13,357 nt of DNA. Origin: Clostridia bacterium. Its GTDB lineage: Bacteria; Bacillota; Clostridia; Oscillospirales; Acutalibacteraceae. Location of the stretch: positions 1-13,357 of the forward strand of contig JAUNQL010000015.1 of the NCBI GenBank assembly GCA_030536195.1, given 5' to 3'. Of the stretch, positions 7,386 to 13,357 are shown piece after piece; positions within the stretch are counted from its first letter, which is position 1, and each line of letters begins with the position of its first letter. The position numbers were made by a program, and so were the translations under genes. The notes below the pieces were generated by a model that searched no databases, was not told where the DNA came from, and saw nothing but the letters and a program-made list of their open reading frames with translations.

Positions 7386-8075
7386 TTATTGAATTGCAGT
7401 CATCGCGCACGCCGCGTAAACGGCGCTGGCGCCAGCAAGGCGAAGCGTCCGAGCACAAGCATCAAGTGTCGCTCCTGTCGTCAAAATGTCGTCGACAATA
7501 AGTATTGTCGCGCCATGGACATTTCGACCTGGACTGAGCGAGTATGCGTTCTCGATATTGCGTCGCCTCTGCGCCGCGCCGAGAGTGTGTTGCACACCTG
7601 TTGACTCATCTTTCGTCAGCAGTGAGAAATCATAGTAAGCATCAACCTCTATCCTCTCAGCTAGCAATTGGCTCTGATTAAAACCACGTTTTGAGAGGCT
7701 GGTCTTGGTTGCGGGCACGCATGTAAAGGTGTCAAACTTTACACCGTAGAACTTTGTCCTAATTTCACGCTCCATCTCATTTGCCAAAAACGGCACAGAG
7801 CCTATATCTAAGGCAAATTTCAGCCGTAGCATCGCATCGCGCCCAGCACCCTCATATCGCAGCGGAATTGCCACATCCTCGTATCCGTGATGCCTCAAAT
7901 CGTAGCTTATCCCCTCTGCTCTGATGAGATTATCAGAGCAGTTTTTGCATAAAAAATGAGCGAGCAGAATGTCATCACTTTCATTCTCTTCATCCAAATA
8001 GCATCCACAGGATGCACATTTTTGAGGAAAGAGAATTGATAAAAACTTTTCTGCTTCGCTCGAAATTTTTAACAT
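7386..8075 (-). CDS. comF: ComF-family phosphoribosyltransferase-like protein
   Basis: A 229-aa ComF homologue. In naturally competent bacteria ComFC acts in the cytoplasm during uptake and integration of single-stranded DNA, and many non-competent bacteria also keep the gene. The N-terminus carries a four-cysteine zinc-finger pattern: Cys20-x2-Cys23, then Cys43-x2-Cys46, with an extra Cys25. The ComF signature RGFNQSQLLA is at 130-139. A PRPP-binding loop, VDDILTTGAT, is at 194-203, with the acidic pair intact. The start ATG at 8075 comes one base after the recD2 stop, and its GAGGTGG ribosome site lies inside the last codons of recD2, so the two are translationally coupled. No comFA helicase is adjacent; RecD2 occupies that place. 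The family assignment is firm, but a competence role in this organism is not shown. Confidence 0.92.
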   Translation of the reverse strand: MLKISSEAEKFLSILFPQKCASCGCYLDEENESDDILLAHFLCKNCSDNLIRAEGISYDLRHHGYEDVAIPLRYEGAGRDAMLRLKFALDIGSVPFLANEMEREIRTKFYGVKFDTFTCVPATKTSLSKRGFNQSQLLAERIEVDAYYDFSLLTKDESTGVQHTLGAAQRRRNIENAYSLSPGRNVHGATILIVDDILTTGATLDACARTLRLAGASAVYAACAMTAIQ

Positions 8076-8076
8076 G

Positions 8077-10296
8077 TTATTCCACCTCTAGAAGATTTTT
8101 AAGGGCGGAATATCTTTTGATCTTTCTATCGTTTTCTACCATTCTAAGAATCGTGTCACGAGAGCCAATTGTAATCATTTTTGACTTAGCTCTAGTAACC
8201 GCTGTGTAGAAGAGATTGCGATAACAAAGATTTGGAGGAACGTCAATTACTGGCATAATTACCGCTTCAAACTCGCTACCTTGGCTCTTGTGCACTGTAA
8301 TTGCAAAGGCAAGTTCAAGTTCCTTGACGTTTTCAAATGGATAAGTTGCAAGGCGACCATCGAAGTCAATTTTCATGATACCTGCACGCCTATCAATTGA
8401 AACCAGCGTGCCTATATCACCATTGAAGATGCCTTCGCCTGTCTCATCCTTGCCATGGTTTTTCTTCTTGATCCACTGGATATTGTAATTGTTCTTAATC
8501 TGCATAACCTTGTCGCCTTCGCGGAAGGTTTTGACCATATTCTTGTACTCATTTTTGCCCTTAGCTGGAGGGTTTACAGCCTCTTGAAGCAAGTGATTTA
8601 GGTTAGCGGTACCACAGTCACCCTTCTTGCTAGGACAGAGCACTTGAATGTCATGCGCAGCGTCATATCCATACGCCTTTGGTAGGCGCTCGCAGTAGAG
8701 ATTTACTATGTCAGCAGCGGTCTGCATTCCGTTGCTACGCTCCATGTGGAAGAAGTCATTATCGACACGTGAGAGCTCTGGCTCCTCACCGTGAACTATC
8801 ATGTGTGCGTTAGTTACAATCAGGCTCTCCATAGCCTGTCTGAATACCTCTGTAAGTTTTACAACAGGTAACATCTCAGACTCCAAAAGGTCGTGGAGCA
8901 CACTGCCCGCTCCAACAGCAGGCAACTGATCATTGTCGCCGACCATAATGAGCCTGCAACCAAGTGGCAGTGCGTCAAGCAGCGCCGAGAACAGGATGAC
9001 ATCGACCATCGAGAGTTCATCTACGATGAGCACATCAGCGTCGATTGGGTCGTGCTCGTTCTTGGCAAATGACATGCGGTCGTCTTGGCCACGCTCCGCC
9101 TCCAAAAGGCGGTGTATCGTGCTCGCTTCCTTGCCAGTTATCTCTGACATACGCTGCGCAGCACGTCCAGTTGGTGCGCACAGTACTACATTCAGTCCAT
9201 CCCTCTCAAAGAGTTCAAGGATACCATTAAGTGTAGTTGTCTTACCTGTACCAGGACCACCTGTCAGTATCAAGATGCCCTTCTCTACAGCGGTGACAAT
9301 TGCCTCACGCTGAAGCGACTCATACTTGATACCAGTTGATTTCTCTAAATTATCTATTTCCTTGACCAAGGTCTGACGTCCTGCTGGTGGGAACTTGCAC
9401 ATCATCTTAATACGCTGTGCTGCCTTGTACTCTGCCTCGTAAATATATGGCAATGAGACAAATTCCTTACCGTCCATTGAGAACATTGTAAGTTCCCTAT
9501 CGGCCACCAACTCATCCATAGTGATATCGACTGTATCCTTGTCAATATCAAGGAGGTCAGCACAAGGTGAAAGCAACTTCTCACGTGGCAAGCAAGTGTG
9601 TCCGTTGCTAAAGAGATTGTATGTTACGACATGAAGTATACCCGCTCTCACCCTATAAACTGGGTTAGGGCTCACTTCAAATGCCTGACAGAGGCTGTCG
9701 GCCCTGTCAAAGGAGATACCTATCTCCGGTATGCAAAGTATATATGGATTCTCTGTTACACGGGTAACTGAGTATGGTCCAAGTACCCTATAGACATTGA
9801 TACTCTCATTGGCCGAGAGACCCAATGACTCAAGGCGAACCATTATCTCGCGAACAGCGGTAGTCCTCTTGAAATACTCGCTTATCTGCTCCGCCTTGTC
9901 ATTAGTAATGCCTTTGATTTTAGCGAGTTTGTCTGGATGGTTCTCAATAACATCAAACGTATCCTCACCAAAGGCCTCCACTATCTTGGCGGCGGTGGAT
10001 GGGCCAATGCCCTTTACCGCGCCCGATGAGAGGTACTTGAGCATCGACGCTGCAGTGCTTGGCATTGTGCGCTCGACAACCTCCGCCTTAAACTGTCGGC
10101 CAAAGGTCGGATGCTGTTCCCATGTACCAATAAAGTGAACCTCCTCGCCAGCAGAGATCTCTGGGAGTACACCCACAACAGTGATGAGTTCACCGTCCTC
10201 ACTGGCCACATCGATAATCGTGTAGCCTGTCTCCTCTTTACGATAAATAATCTCTTCGACCATACCGTAGAGGTTTTCCATGTCCTCTGTCTGCAA
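8077..10296 (-). CDS. recD2: RecD2-like SF1B 5'-3' DNA helicase
   Basis: A 739-aa SF1B helicase of the RecBC-independent RecD2 type, which acts in replication-fork and recombination/mismatch repair in Firmicutes. The N-terminal ~75 residues look like the OB-type domain. Residues of about 85-145 contain helix-hairpin-helix segments (GAVKGIGPSTA, KLAKIKGIT). The motor follows: Walker A TGGPGTGKTTT at 345-355, DELSM at 426-430, GDNDQLPAVGAG at 453-464, ITVHKSQGSEF at 666-676 and FYTAVTRAK at 696-704. No RecB or RecC lies nearby. The start is TTG at 10296: GAGGTG at 10309-10304 sits 7 nt upstream. The next in-frame ATG at 10281 has a GAGG only about 3 nt away, so it is less likely. The leader is only 23 nt from the rnpB terminator, implying dependence on rnpB readthrough or on a promoter inside rnpB. 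comF follows one base after the stop. Confidence 0.94.
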   Translation of the reverse strand: MQTEDMENLYGMVEEIIYRKEETGYTIIDVASEDGELITVVGVLPEISAGEEVHFIGTWEQHPTFGRQFKAEVVERTMPSTAASMLKYLSSGAVKGIGPSTAAKIVEAFGEDTFDVIENHPDKLAKIKGITNDKAEQISEYFKRTTAVREIMVRLESLGLSANESINVYRVLGPYSVTRVTENPYILCIPEIGISFDRADSLCQAFEVSPNPVYRVRAGILHVVTYNLFSNGHTCLPREKLLSPCADLLDIDKDTVDITMDELVADRELTMFSMDGKEFVSLPYIYEAEYKAAQRIKMMCKFPPAGRQTLVKEIDNLEKSTGIKYESLQREAIVTAVEKGILILTGGPGTGKTTTLNGILELFERDGLNVVLCAPTGRAAQRMSEITGKEASTIHRLLEAERGQDDRMSFAKNEHDPIDADVLIVDELSMVDVILFSALLDALPLGCRLIMVGDNDQLPAVGAGSVLHDLLESEMLPVVKLTEVFRQAMESLIVTNAHMIVHGEEPELSRVDNDFFHMERSNGMQTAADIVNLYCERLPKAYGYDAAHDIQVLCPSKKGDCGTANLNHLLQEAVNPPAKGKNEYKNMVKTFREGDKVMQIKNNYNIQWIKKKNHGKDETGEGIFNGDIGTLVSIDRRAGIMKIDFDGRLATYPFENVKELELAFAITVHKSQGSEFEAVIMPVIDVPPNLCYRNLFYTAVTRAKSKMITIGSRDTILRMVENDRKIKRYSALKNLLEVE

Positions 10297-10303
10297 TTTA
10301 GTT

Positions 10304-10309
10304 CACCTC
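10304..10309 (-). promoter_or_regulatory. Ribosome binding site fixing the TTG start of recD2
   Basis: GAGGTG on the minus strand with 7 nt to TTG 10296. It decides the choice of a TTG start over the ATG five codons later. Confidence 0.65.
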
Positions 10310-10319
10310 TTTTCATAGC

Positions 10320-10350
10320 AAAAAAGGGTGCATCACGCGCACCCCTTTTT
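10320..10350 (-). terminator. Rho-independent terminator of rnpB
   Basis: On the minus strand a GGGTGC/GCACCC stem, extendable by flanking A:T pairs, surrounds a 7-base loop GCGTGAT and is followed by six T. It sits 6 nt past helix P1 of the RNase P RNA and 23 nt before the recD2 start. The flanking A-run makes it nearly symmetrical, but no plus-strand gene needs it. Confidence 0.9.
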
Positions 10351-10354
10351 CATA

Positions 10355-10695
10355 TAGCGTGATAGGATCTGTAAGCCGAGTTCTGTCTTTCAAGGCAATC
10401 ATCTATCTAGACCACCCATTGCTGAGTGGTTCAAGCCACCCTTCTGCTTTAAAGCGGCCGAGCAAGCCTATGCAAGTCGGTGTTGCTCCAGATGGGGTTT
10501 ACATAGCCGTGATGTCTCCACCACGCTGGTGAGCTCTTACCTCGCCTTTCCACCCTTACTCGTAAAACGAGCGGTATATCTCTGTTGCACTTTCCCTAAG
10601 GTCACCCTCGGCGGCCGTTAGCCGTCATCCTGCTCTATGGGGCTCGGACTTTCCTCTCGCGCAAAGCGCCAGCGACTGCCCAATCCAATCACGCG
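10355..10695 (-). ncRNA. rnpB: RNase P RNA, bacterial type A
   Basis: Catalytic RNA of ribonuclease P, which cuts 5' leaders from pre-tRNAs. Read on the minus strand, all conserved blocks are present in order. GAGGAAAGTCCG (10656-10645) forms one strand of helix P4. GGGTGGAAAGGCGAGG lies centrally, GAAAGTGCAACAGAGA at 10594-10579, and ACAGAACTCGGCTTACAGA at 10386-10368 contains the other P4 strand. The ends pair as P1: GCGTGAT-T-GGAT with ATCC-T-ATCACGC, joined by one T-T mismatch. This fixes the 5' end near 10695 and the mature 3' end near 10356, about 340 nt, normal for type A. A consensus promoter precedes it and a strong terminator follows. Exact ends are inferred from P1 and the promoter. 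Confidence 0.96.
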
Positions 10696-10698
10696 ATT

Positions 10699-10727
10699 AT
10701 TATATATTATAAATTTATTACAATCAA
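10699..10727 (-). promoter_or_regulatory. Promoter of rnpB
   Basis: Minus-strand TTGATT (10727-10722), exactly 17 nt, then perfect TATAAT (10704-10699). Transcription would begin at about 10694, right at the first base of helix P1. This agreement between promoter and RNA structure makes the call strong. Confidence 0.85.
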
Positions 10728-10736
10728 GCCTAAAAC

Positions 10737-10765
10737 TTGTAAAGGAGACTCTTATGTTATAAAAT
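10737..10765 (+). promoter_or_regulatory. Promoter of the LCP-family gene
   Basis: TTGTAA (10737-10742), 17 nt, TAAAAT (10760-10765), predicting a start near 10772 and a leader of about 22 nt with GGAGG before the ATG. It runs divergently from the rnpB promoter, with only 9 bp between the two -35 boxes. Confidence 0.65.
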
Positions 10766-10793
10766 ATACCCATCCATTTTGGAGGTTTAACAG

Positions 10794-12047
10794 ATGGCAA
10801 AATATGATGAATATCTAAATAATTTTGACGAATTTGAAGATATAAGCAGTCGCAGTGACAACTATGTTGATGACGAGTATGAGGACATCGACACAGGTCG
10901 CTACGACTATGATGACGACTATGAATACGTGGAAGAGGACGAAGGCATCCCAATGTCCAAAAAAGCCAAGATGGCAATAGATAACGACATTCAGCAAAGG
11001 ACTGAACCCAAGCCTCGCAAGGTCTCTGTCCTCCGCCCTGAGAGTGATGACGACATAGACATATCTAGCAAGACTCCAAAGAAGAAAAAGCGCCTAAGCC
11101 TTAGGAAGAAAATCCTTCGTGCTATCGGCATTTTCTTCCTTATCATCGTCCTCCTCTTGGCACTTGTTGTTTTATCAATTTATAGCAAACTCTCACATGC
11201 TGAGGAATCACAGCATGTGAACCAATACATCAGTGAGGAAGAGCTCCACAGCGACAAGGATGTTATCAACATCCTCCTACTTGGAGTTGACGCTCGCGAA
11301 GGCGAAACAGTTTCCCGTTCCGATACAATGATGATTGTGTCTATCGACAAAAACAATGGCAAGATGAAGATCACTTCATTCCTTCGCGACAGCTATGTTG
11401 AAATACCAGGCTATGGCTGGACCAAACTCAACGCCGCATGTTCAAGAGGCGGAGTTGACCTCGTTTGGGACACACTTGAATACAACTTCAAGATTAAAAT
11501 CGACAACTATATGAAGGTTGACTTCATAGCCTTTGAGGAACTCATCGATGCCCTTGGCGGTGTAAATGTACCAATTACCGACAAAGAGGCAAATTACCTC
11601 AACGAGACTTGGTATGAGTGGACCCTTACAGGCAACCAGCTCACATACGAGTCTGGTGACAGTGTTCACCTCAATGGTGAAGAGGCATTGATGTTCTGCC
11701 GTATCAGAAAGCTCGACTCTGACTTTGAGCGTACTCGTCGTCAGCGCGAGACTATCTCAGGCATCAAGAAAGAAATGATGCACACCAATCCAATCGAACT
11801 CTTAAAGCTTTCAAACAATGTTTTACCACACGTTGAGACAGATATAACTAGCACCAAAATGATCAAGCTCGGCATCGGTGCAATCTTTAAATACCTTCAC
11901 TACGACATCGAATCCCTCGGTGTTCCAATCGACGGCACATGGCACAGCGAAAACAAATCAGCAGGTTCATGCCTTGTCTTCGACATAGACGAAACTGCAA
12001 AAACCCTTTACAATTACATTTATAATGACATTAATCCTCTTCAATAA
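10794..12047 (+). CDS. LCP (LytR-CpsA-Psr) family cell-wall glycopolymer ligase
   Basis: LCP enzymes sit in the membrane with the catalytic domain outside and transfer lipid-linked glycopolymers such as teichoic acids or capsule onto peptidoglycan. This one is 417 aa from ATG 10794, with GGAGG 8 nt upstream. Residues 1-50 are extremely acidic and tyrosine-rich (22 Asp/Glu, 8 Tyr, 3 basic). Next come a linker and a basic stretch (KTPKKKKRLSLRKK, 94-106), then one membrane helix at about 107-130, giving an N-in topology. The LCP domain spans about 155-330: INILLLGVD, SRSDTMM with Arg175 and Asp177, SFLRDSYV with Arg198, TKLNAA, and the FCRIRKLDSDFERTRRQR block around 301-318, matching the conserved pyrophosphate-binding arginines. 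The last ~90 residues are a soluble extension. Which polymer it attaches cannot be read here, so I give no tagU/lytR symbol. Confidence 0.93.
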   Translation: MAKYDEYLNNFDEFEDISSRSDNYVDDEYEDIDTGRYDYDDDYEYVEEDEGIPMSKKAKMAIDNDIQQRTEPKPRKVSVLRPESDDDIDISSKTPKKKKRLSLRKKILRAIGIFFLIIVLLLALVVLSIYSKLSHAEESQHVNQYISEEELHSDKDVINILLLGVDAREGETVSRSDTMMIVSIDKNNGKMKITSFLRDSYVEIPGYGWTKLNAACSRGGVDLVWDTLEYNFKIKIDNYMKVDFIAFEELIDALGGVNVPITDKEANYLNETWYEWTLTGNQLTYESGDSVHLNGEEALMFCRIRKLDSDFERTRRQRETISGIKKEMMHTNPIELLKLSNNVLPHVETDITSTKMIKLGIGAIFKYLHYDIESLGVPIDGTWHSENKSAGSCLVFDIDETAKTLYNYIYNDINPLQ

Positions 12048-12050
12048 TTG

Positions 12051-12087
12051 TTATCAAATTGTTTACAAACTCATAAAATTTTGATAA
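12051..12087 (+). repeat. 8-bp inverted repeat spanning a promoter
   Basis: TTATCAAA (12051-12058) and TTTGATAA (12080-12087) flank the -35 box, and the right arm overlaps the -10. A nested TTGT/ACAA dyad lies between (12060-12069). There is no T-run after it, so it does not look like a terminator of the LCP gene; an operator is possible. Confidence 0.4.
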
Positions 12088-12090
12088 AAT
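12062..12090 (+). promoter_or_regulatory. Promoter of the membrane protein gene
   Basis: TTTACA (12062-12067), 17 nt, TAAAAT (12085-12090), with a start predicted near 12097 and an AAAGGAG ribosome site before ATG 12125. No terminator is seen between the LCP gene and this point, so the gene may also be reached by LCP readthrough. Confidence 0.65.
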
Positions 12091-12124
12091 CGTCCTAGGA
12101 ATACCCTCACAAAGGAGAAAGCGC

Positions 12125-12832
12125 ATGGACACAAAAGAACGCAAACTTCCAAAAAATAGCACAGCTATTATCTTTACTGCTGTGTTCCTTATAACACAGT
12201 TAGCTTTCCTTATAACTGTGCTTGGAAATATGCCTTTGCTTGTTGATACTATTGATTTCACAAATCATCGTACACTCGCAACAATGTTTAACAAGTACTA
12301 TATCTACTTTGATATTGTAGCAGGCACAATACAGATTGCTCAAACATTGTTACTTGCACGTTTCTTTACTAACAATAGTTGGCCGGCACTAATTACATTT
12401 ATCACAATCATTTTTAACACAATCATCTGTCTTGCCGCTTCTACAGGTCTTTATATCATCGACCTTAGAAATATTTACTATACAATTCAAATCACATTTG
12501 CAATTCCTATAATTACAATCTTCCTATCATCGGTTTTCCTTATTGATGATACGACCGATTTGATAAACGGTAAATTCAAGATTCATGTATCAAAGGCAAC
12601 TGCCTCTGCACAGCGCAAGTTCCGCCAGCAGCAGGAACGTATTACAAATCGAGGTATACTCAGCAAGATTGATGAACAGGATGATGATTTCATCATGCTC
12701 TCACAGGAGGAGACATTACAGCAGCATCAGCAAATTATTTCCAACGCAGCTCAAATGGCGATCCCAGATCTCGGCGATTCAATTACTGCCGATGAGGAAA
12801 CCGGTGAAGAGGACAAGCTATTCTTCTATTAA
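12125..12832 (+). CDS. Unrecognised four-helix membrane protein with Gln/acidic cytoplasmic tail
   Basis: I do not recognise the family. The 235-aa protein starts at ATG 12125, with AAAGGAG 7 nt upstream. Four hydrophobic helices are visible at about 13-34, 57-79, 87-110 and 120-140, separated by short loops. With lysine and arginine at residues 4-10 before helix 1, an N-in, C-in topology is likely. Residues 141-235 form a soluble tail: a basic portion (FKIHVSKATASAQRKFRQQQ, 151-170), a Gln-rich helical portion around 193-211 and an acidic end (ADEETGEEDK) finishing in LFFY. No catalytic motif is evident. It lies 77 nt after the LCP gene on the same strand, has its own promoter and ends at a strong terminator. 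A link to cell-wall work is suggested only by this position. Confidence 0.85.
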   Translation: MDTKERKLPKNSTAIIFTAVFLITQLAFLITVLGNMPLLVDTIDFTNHRTLATMFNKYYIYFDIVAGTIQIAQTLLLARFFTNNSWPALITFITIIFNTIICLAASTGLYIIDLRNIYYTIQITFAIPIITIFLSSVFLIDDTTDLINGKFKIHVSKATASAQRKFRQQQERITNRGILSKIDEQDDDFIMLSQEETLQQHQQIISNAAQMAIPDLGDSITADEETGEEDKLFFY

Positions 12833-12839
12833 TAATGAC

Positions 12840-12871
12840 AACAGCCTAGGCAATCGCCTAGGCTGTTTTTT
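12840..12871 (+). terminator. Strong Rho-independent terminator after the membrane protein gene
   Basis: A perfect 11-bp stem, ACAGCCTAGGC / GCCTAGGCTGT, around loop AATC, is followed by six T (12866-12871). One more A:T pair extends the base. The last T overlaps the stop codon of the converging hemW gene. On the minus strand there is no good T-run, so it is mainly a plus-strand terminator, although its stem could also protect the 3' end of the hemW transcript. Confidence 0.92.
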
Positions 12872-13357
12872 CATATCAAATCAAGTATTTTACCTATCAC
12901 TGTATTGGATACTAAGAACCCTTCTTTAGTTAAACGAATTGAATTAGGACCAACTTCCACATATCCCGAAAGCGAGCCCTCTGCTTCACGCTTAACCCTC
13001 TCAAAGAATTCATCTGGCATCTCACCACAAAAGCCCGTATTAAGGCGTAGAGCAAGCATTAGGCGCTCCTCAAAAGAGCCGCCTTCCCCATCGTCTACTA
13101 TTGATGCACTTCCACTTATAAATCCCTCAATATCAGATGGGTAATAGAACCTCTTAACATCAATAAATGAGTGCGCTGCAGGACCTACACCTAAGTATTC
13201 CTCATCGTTCCAATACTTAAGGTTATGCCTGCTTTCAAAGCCAGGCTTTGAGAAATTAGAAATCTCATATTGAGAGAATCCGTATCCTGAGAGAGAAGCA
13301 ATAGTCAAATTATAAAGAGCTACAACATCGTCCTCGGATGGAAGACTAAGTTTGCCT
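12871..13357 (-). CDS. hemW: HemW-like radical SAM protein (partial, C-terminal part)
   Basis: C-terminal 161 residues of a protein of the HemN/HemW group (annotated as oxygen-independent coproporphyrinogen III oxidase-like; HemW proteins are now regarded as heme chaperones). The frame is open through the right edge, so the radical SAM CxxxCxxC part lies outside. Family-specific sequence is clear: GYGFSQYEISNFSKPGFESRH-type segment followed by NLKYWNDEEYLGVGPAAHSF, close to the HemW pattern of YEISNFA-KPG, RHN and YW-x4-YLGxGxxAHS. The C-terminal portion (FEERLMLALRLNTG, then RLTKEGFLVSNTVIGKIL) matches the HemN C-terminal domain, which ends with a winged-helix-like segment. The TGA stop overlaps the T-run of the converging terminator. 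HemW rather than HemN is preferred because of the YLGVGPAAHS wording and the short C-terminus. Confidence 0.88.
   Translation of the reverse strand, partial: GKLSLPSEDDVVALYNLTIASLSGYGFSQYEISNFSKPGFESRHNLKYWNDEEYLGVGPAAHSFIDVKRFYYPSDIEGFISGSASIVDDGEGGSFEERLMLALRLNTGFCGEMPDEFFERVKREAEGSLSGYVEVGPNSIRLTKEGFLVSNTVIGKILDLI

Noticed and set aside
10111..10362. Plus-strand 83-residue frame across the recD2 start and the rnpB terminator
   Set aside because: It ends inside a terminator hairpin, is antisense to recD2 and shows no ribosome site.
10741..10762. AAAGGAG followed by ATG upstream of the LCP gene
   Set aside because: It gives only ATG-TTA-TAA and lies inside the promoter spacer, upstream of the predicted transcript start.
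10618..10977. 119-residue minus-strand frame starting inside the LCP gene and ending in rnpB
   Set aside because: It overlaps the acidic head of the LCP gene, both promoters and the RNase P RNA; the composition reflects reversed GAY/GAR codons.

Overview
The window looks like a chromosomal segment of a Clostridia-type Firmicute, plausibly Lachnospiraceae. The reasons are moderately AT-rich DNA, strong AGGAGG-like ribosome binding sites, a type A RNase P RNA (Bacillales normally carry type B), a DUF4364-type protein, RecD2 and ComF side by side, and an LCP-family cell-wall enzyme. The placement is inference from gene content. No mobile element, CRISPR array or tRNA was seen.

Left part, all minus strand (1-7370): a sodium/proline symporter (putP, cut by the left edge) has its own promoter directly abutting the stop codon of the gene before it. 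Upstream of it lies a compact run read as mreB -> DUF4364 -> ABC ATPase -> giant FtsX-like permease. Gaps in this run are 1 to about 11 nt, and a probable promoter sits in front of mreB. The permease carries an unusually long extracytoplasmic coiled-coil hairpin. The actin homologue is a divergent MreB without mreC/mreD beside it.

Middle part, minus strand (7386-10727): rnpB (RNase P RNA) has a textbook promoter (TTGATT-17-TATAAT) and a strong terminator. Only 23 nt after the terminator T-run comes recD2, followed one base later by comF. There is little room for a separate recD2 promoter, so readthrough of the rnpB terminator may supply it. The terminator loop repeats the 5' strand of RNase P helix P1 exactly.

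Right part (10737-13357): divergent from rnpB, an LCP-family (LytR-CpsA-Psr) gene with a very acidic, tyrosine-rich cytoplasmic tail and then an unrecognised four-helix membrane protein run on the plus strand, each with a recognisable promoter. A perfect hairpin terminator ends the second. The C-terminal part of a HemW-like radical SAM protein converges from the right edge.

Taken together, the window mixes envelope functions (MreB, the FtsX-type ABC system, LCP) with nucleic-acid functions (RNase P, RecD2, ComF). The most interesting material is the mreB/DUF4364/ABC operon and the rnpB-recD2 junction.
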